20,434 bases of DNA from an uncultured Lachnospiraceae bacterium (GTDB taxonomy: Bacteria > Bacillota > Clostridia > Lachnospirales > Lachnospiraceae), in contig CALGVA010000035.1 of assembly GCA_937920345.1 (NCBI GenBank), forward strand, positions 1-20,434. Reading direction: 5' to 3'. Below, one piece after another: positions 19,008 to 20,434 of this stretch (the stretch's first letter is position 1; each line of letters opens with the position of its first letter). The notes beneath the pieces are model-generated. The model searched no databases and was not told the origin of the DNA. It saw only the letters and a program-made list of their open reading frames with translations. The translations under genes and the position numbers were made by a program.

Positions 19008-20222
19008 CTAATCCTGTATAAGCTGTTCCTTAATATATTCCACATTCGACGAAGTGCTTTCGTTCACGTCCGACGAAGTGCTTTCCTTCACGTCCGACGA
19101 AATGCTTTCGACATACTCATAGAACACATATCCCGGCGTACCGTTTTCCAGACGAATCTCATACCACTGCCCGTCCTCTGTCGTACCGTAGCAGGGGAGC
19201 ACATCCCCCTCCCGCACTTTTCCTAAAATTTCCGTTCCGCTGGTACTGGGTTGATTACGCACATTCACTTCTCTTCCTGTCACTATAATCTGGTACGTAT
19301 CGTTCCCGTTCCCGTCTGCTATGGACTGGTCTCCCGTCTCATCTGTCTCATCCGTCTCCTGCGGTTTCTCCTCTTCTCCGTCGTCCTCATCCACCGCTGT
19401 ATCGTCCTCCTGCACCTCCGCTTCCTTCTCATAGTCTTTGGGCGCATGCTGTCTGTACAGACGGTATCCCAGAAAAGCTACGACAATGAGAAGCACGCAG
19501 CCCACTACCACTGTCATAATGGTGATGAAATCGATCCCTTCCTCATCGTCCTCATCCCAGTCATCGTCGTCTTCCCAGTCCTCATCTTCCCATTCATCCT
19601 CCCGGTAATCCATCCGCTTCCTGCGTGGCGGTTCCGGAACGGAGGAGCGTCTTCCGGAAGACGGTGGTGCCGGTCTTTTCCCCGGAGCAGCCTTTCCGGA
19701 CGCAGGACTGTGTCCCGGCGCGCTCTTTGCCGATGTGCTCCGTCCTGATGTGCTTTTAGATGGTGCGCTCTTAGAAGGTGCCGTCCGTTCCGTCGCACTT
19801 TTTGGGGCTGCACTCTTGGAAGCAGCTGTATGATCTGCCGTTTTTTTCGGTGCTGCACTCTTAGAAGCCGGCGCGTGCTCCGTCTTGCTTCTCGAAGAAG
19901 CAGGACTTCTCTCCGGTCTGCCCTCCGCAGGCGTTGTCCGGCGGGGTTCTCTGTCACCGCTTCGCCTGGCCTTGATCTCTGCCTCTGTCTCCGAAAGAAT
20001 ATTCTGTTCGATCGCGGCAATCGGAATATCTTCCATCTTCTCCTCTGCCTTCTGTCCGTTACCACCCTCTACAAGTCTTCCGCACTTATGACAGAATTTC
20101 GTTCCTTCCCGCAGCACAGCGCCGCATTCCGGACATCGCTTCTCTTTTATTACTCTGGTACCGCACTTCGGACAGAATTGATCTGTATCCATCAATCCGG
20201 CACCACATTCCTTACATACCAT
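19008..20222 (-). CDS. Double zinc-ribbon, SH3b membrane protein
   Basis: A 404-residue single-pass protein. Two zinc ribbons (Cys3/6/17/20 and Cys30/33/44/47) lie at the start, then a charged region, a low-complexity Ser/Ala/Pro/Lys stretch with repeated K-S-A-A-P-type blocks (101-198), an acidic D/E/W cluster (208-228), a membrane segment (232-253), an acidic spacer and one SH3b domain (312-372) with VNVRNQPSTSGTEILG. The tail holds three STSSDV-type units (375-393). The ribbons should be inside the cell and the SH3b outside, touching the wall. This build suggests a wall-sensing or scaffold role, without known function. GAGGTG 8 nt before the ATG supports the start, and a promoter lies at 20278-20306. 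Confidence 0.85.
   Translation of the reverse strand: MVCKECGAGLMDTDQFCPKCGTRVIKEKRCPECGAVLREGTKFCHKCGRLVEGGNGQKAEEKMEDIPIAAIEQNILSETEAEIKARRSGDREPRRTTPAEGRPERSPASSRSKTEHAPASKSAAPKKTADHTAASKSAAPKSATERTAPSKSAPSKSTSGRSTSAKSAPGHSPASGKAAPGKRPAPPSSGRRSSVPEPPRRKRMDYREDEWEDEDWEDDDDWDEDDEEGIDFITIMTVVVGCVLLIVVAFLGYRLYRQHAPKDYEKEAEVQEDDTAVDEDDGEEEKPQETDETDETGDQSIADGNGNDTYQIIVTGREVNVRNQPSTSGTEILGKVREGDVLPCYGTTEDGQWYEIRLENGTPGYVFYEYVESISSDVKESTSSDVNESTSSNVEYIKEQLIQD
19045..19116 (-). repeat. Three 24-bp tandem units in the zinc-ribbon gene
   Basis: Units at 19045-19068, 19069-19092 and 19093-19116 share the core CGACGAAGTGCTTTC and keep frame (8 residues each, ESTSSDVN type). Units 1 and 2 differ at only two bases, unit 3 differs more at its end. 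It is a coding minisatellite, open to gain or loss of whole units. Confidence 0.85.
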
Positions 20223-20277
20223 GCGTGTCTCACCTCGTCTTATTTCATACTAATCTTCTTAAATGTTCACTTCTATT

Positions 20278-20306
20278 AATGTACCAAAAAACTCTCTTTT
20301 TGTAAA
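20278..20306 (-). promoter_or_regulatory. Promoter of the zinc-ribbon/SH3b gene
   Basis: On the - strand TTTACA (20301-20306), 17 nt with a T-run, TACATT (20278-20283), about 55 nt before the ATG. Confidence 0.6.
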
Positions 20307-20373
20307 ACAATATACAAAGATTTTTTCCTGAAAATTCATGAATAATTCTGGGTGATTGGCACATCCTTAAAGT

Positions 20374-20423
20374 GAAGTAAATTCCTTCGGAATTAACTTC
20401 GCGAGATTTGCTTCGCAAACTCG
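20374..20423. other. Two hairpins at the right edge
   Basis: GAAGTAAATTCC and GGAATTAACTTC (one mismatch, TTC loop) form the first stem. CGAG-TTTGC and GCAAACTCG (one bulged A, TTC loop) form the second, one base further. No T-run follows on either strand within the window. They lie upstream of the zinc-ribbon gene and may end a neighbouring transcript or be an intergenic repeat. Confidence 0.5.
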
Positions 20424-20434
20424 GAAAAGCTGCC

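Noticed and set aside
19251..20279. Long + strand and second - strand frames over the zinc-ribbon gene
   Set aside because: They arise from the low-complexity codons of the real gene (Ser/Ala/Lys and Asp/Glu repeats read in other frames).
1..20434. CRISPR array, prophage or integron
   Set aside because: No regularly spaced identical repeats, no phage structural genes and no integrase were seen on either strand.

Overview
The window (20,434 bp) looks like chromosomal DNA of a Gram-positive, spore-forming Clostridia member, most likely Lachnospiraceae. This rests on strong GGAGG ribosome sites, the housekeeping genes (nrdR, a YlmC/YmxH-type PRC-barrel gene, a yqeG-aroE-aroK-aroQ-efp run, a hexameric-type glutamate dehydrogenase), and families I associate with this group (DUF5688, DUF3781, DUF6512, SH3b/zinc-ribbon membrane proteins). 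The genus cannot be named from sequence alone.

Left part (1-3350) is an accessory, partly decayed region. It holds an Asn-rich 53-residue protein built of two 18-residue units, then an AT-rich lipoprotein gene bracketed by two diverged copies (about 93% identical, ~147 bp) of one segment of a GNAT acetyltransferase gene, both broken. Next come a DUF6512 membrane protein whose frame runs into its own terminator, a small coiled-coil protein, an SCP2-domain protein, and a 36-codon relic of a HAM1/RdgB-type NTP pyrophosphatase gene that keeps its start, ribosome site and promoter but has lost its middle.

Middle part (3560-9520) holds two ABC export or resistance systems that meet tail to tail 10 bp apart. 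The left one (+ strand) is GntR/YtrA-type repressor - ATPase - permease, behind a near-ideal promoter with a palindromic operator. The right one (- strand) is ECF sigma factor - polytopic membrane protein - ATPase - permease; the membrane protein sits where an anti-sigma factor would be expected but has no zinc anti-sigma motif. A DUF3781 protein precedes it.

Right part (9540-20434) is all on the - strand: NADP-type glutamate dehydrogenase (gdhA), an unknown helical protein, a membrane-anchored double-SH3b protein directly downstream of tRNA-Arg(CCG), DUF5688, elongation factor P, the shikimate genes aroQ/aroK/aroE, yqeG, a set of small genes behind nrdR, a ylmC-like gene with its ribosome site inside a predicted stem, and a double zinc-ribbon/SH3b membrane protein. 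The yqeG-aroE-aroK-aroQ run is tightly spaced (3 to 38 bp) and is probably one transcript; efp follows after 98 bp with its own possible promoter.

I found no CRISPR array, complete insertion sequence, prophage or named riboswitch. No convincing wholly new system is visible. The best leads are the sigma/membrane/ABC operon, the repeat-bracketed lipoprotein, the 36-residue pyrophosphatase relic, the tandem-unit Asn-rich protein, the three small genes behind nrdR, and several palindromes placed on promoters or ribosome sites.
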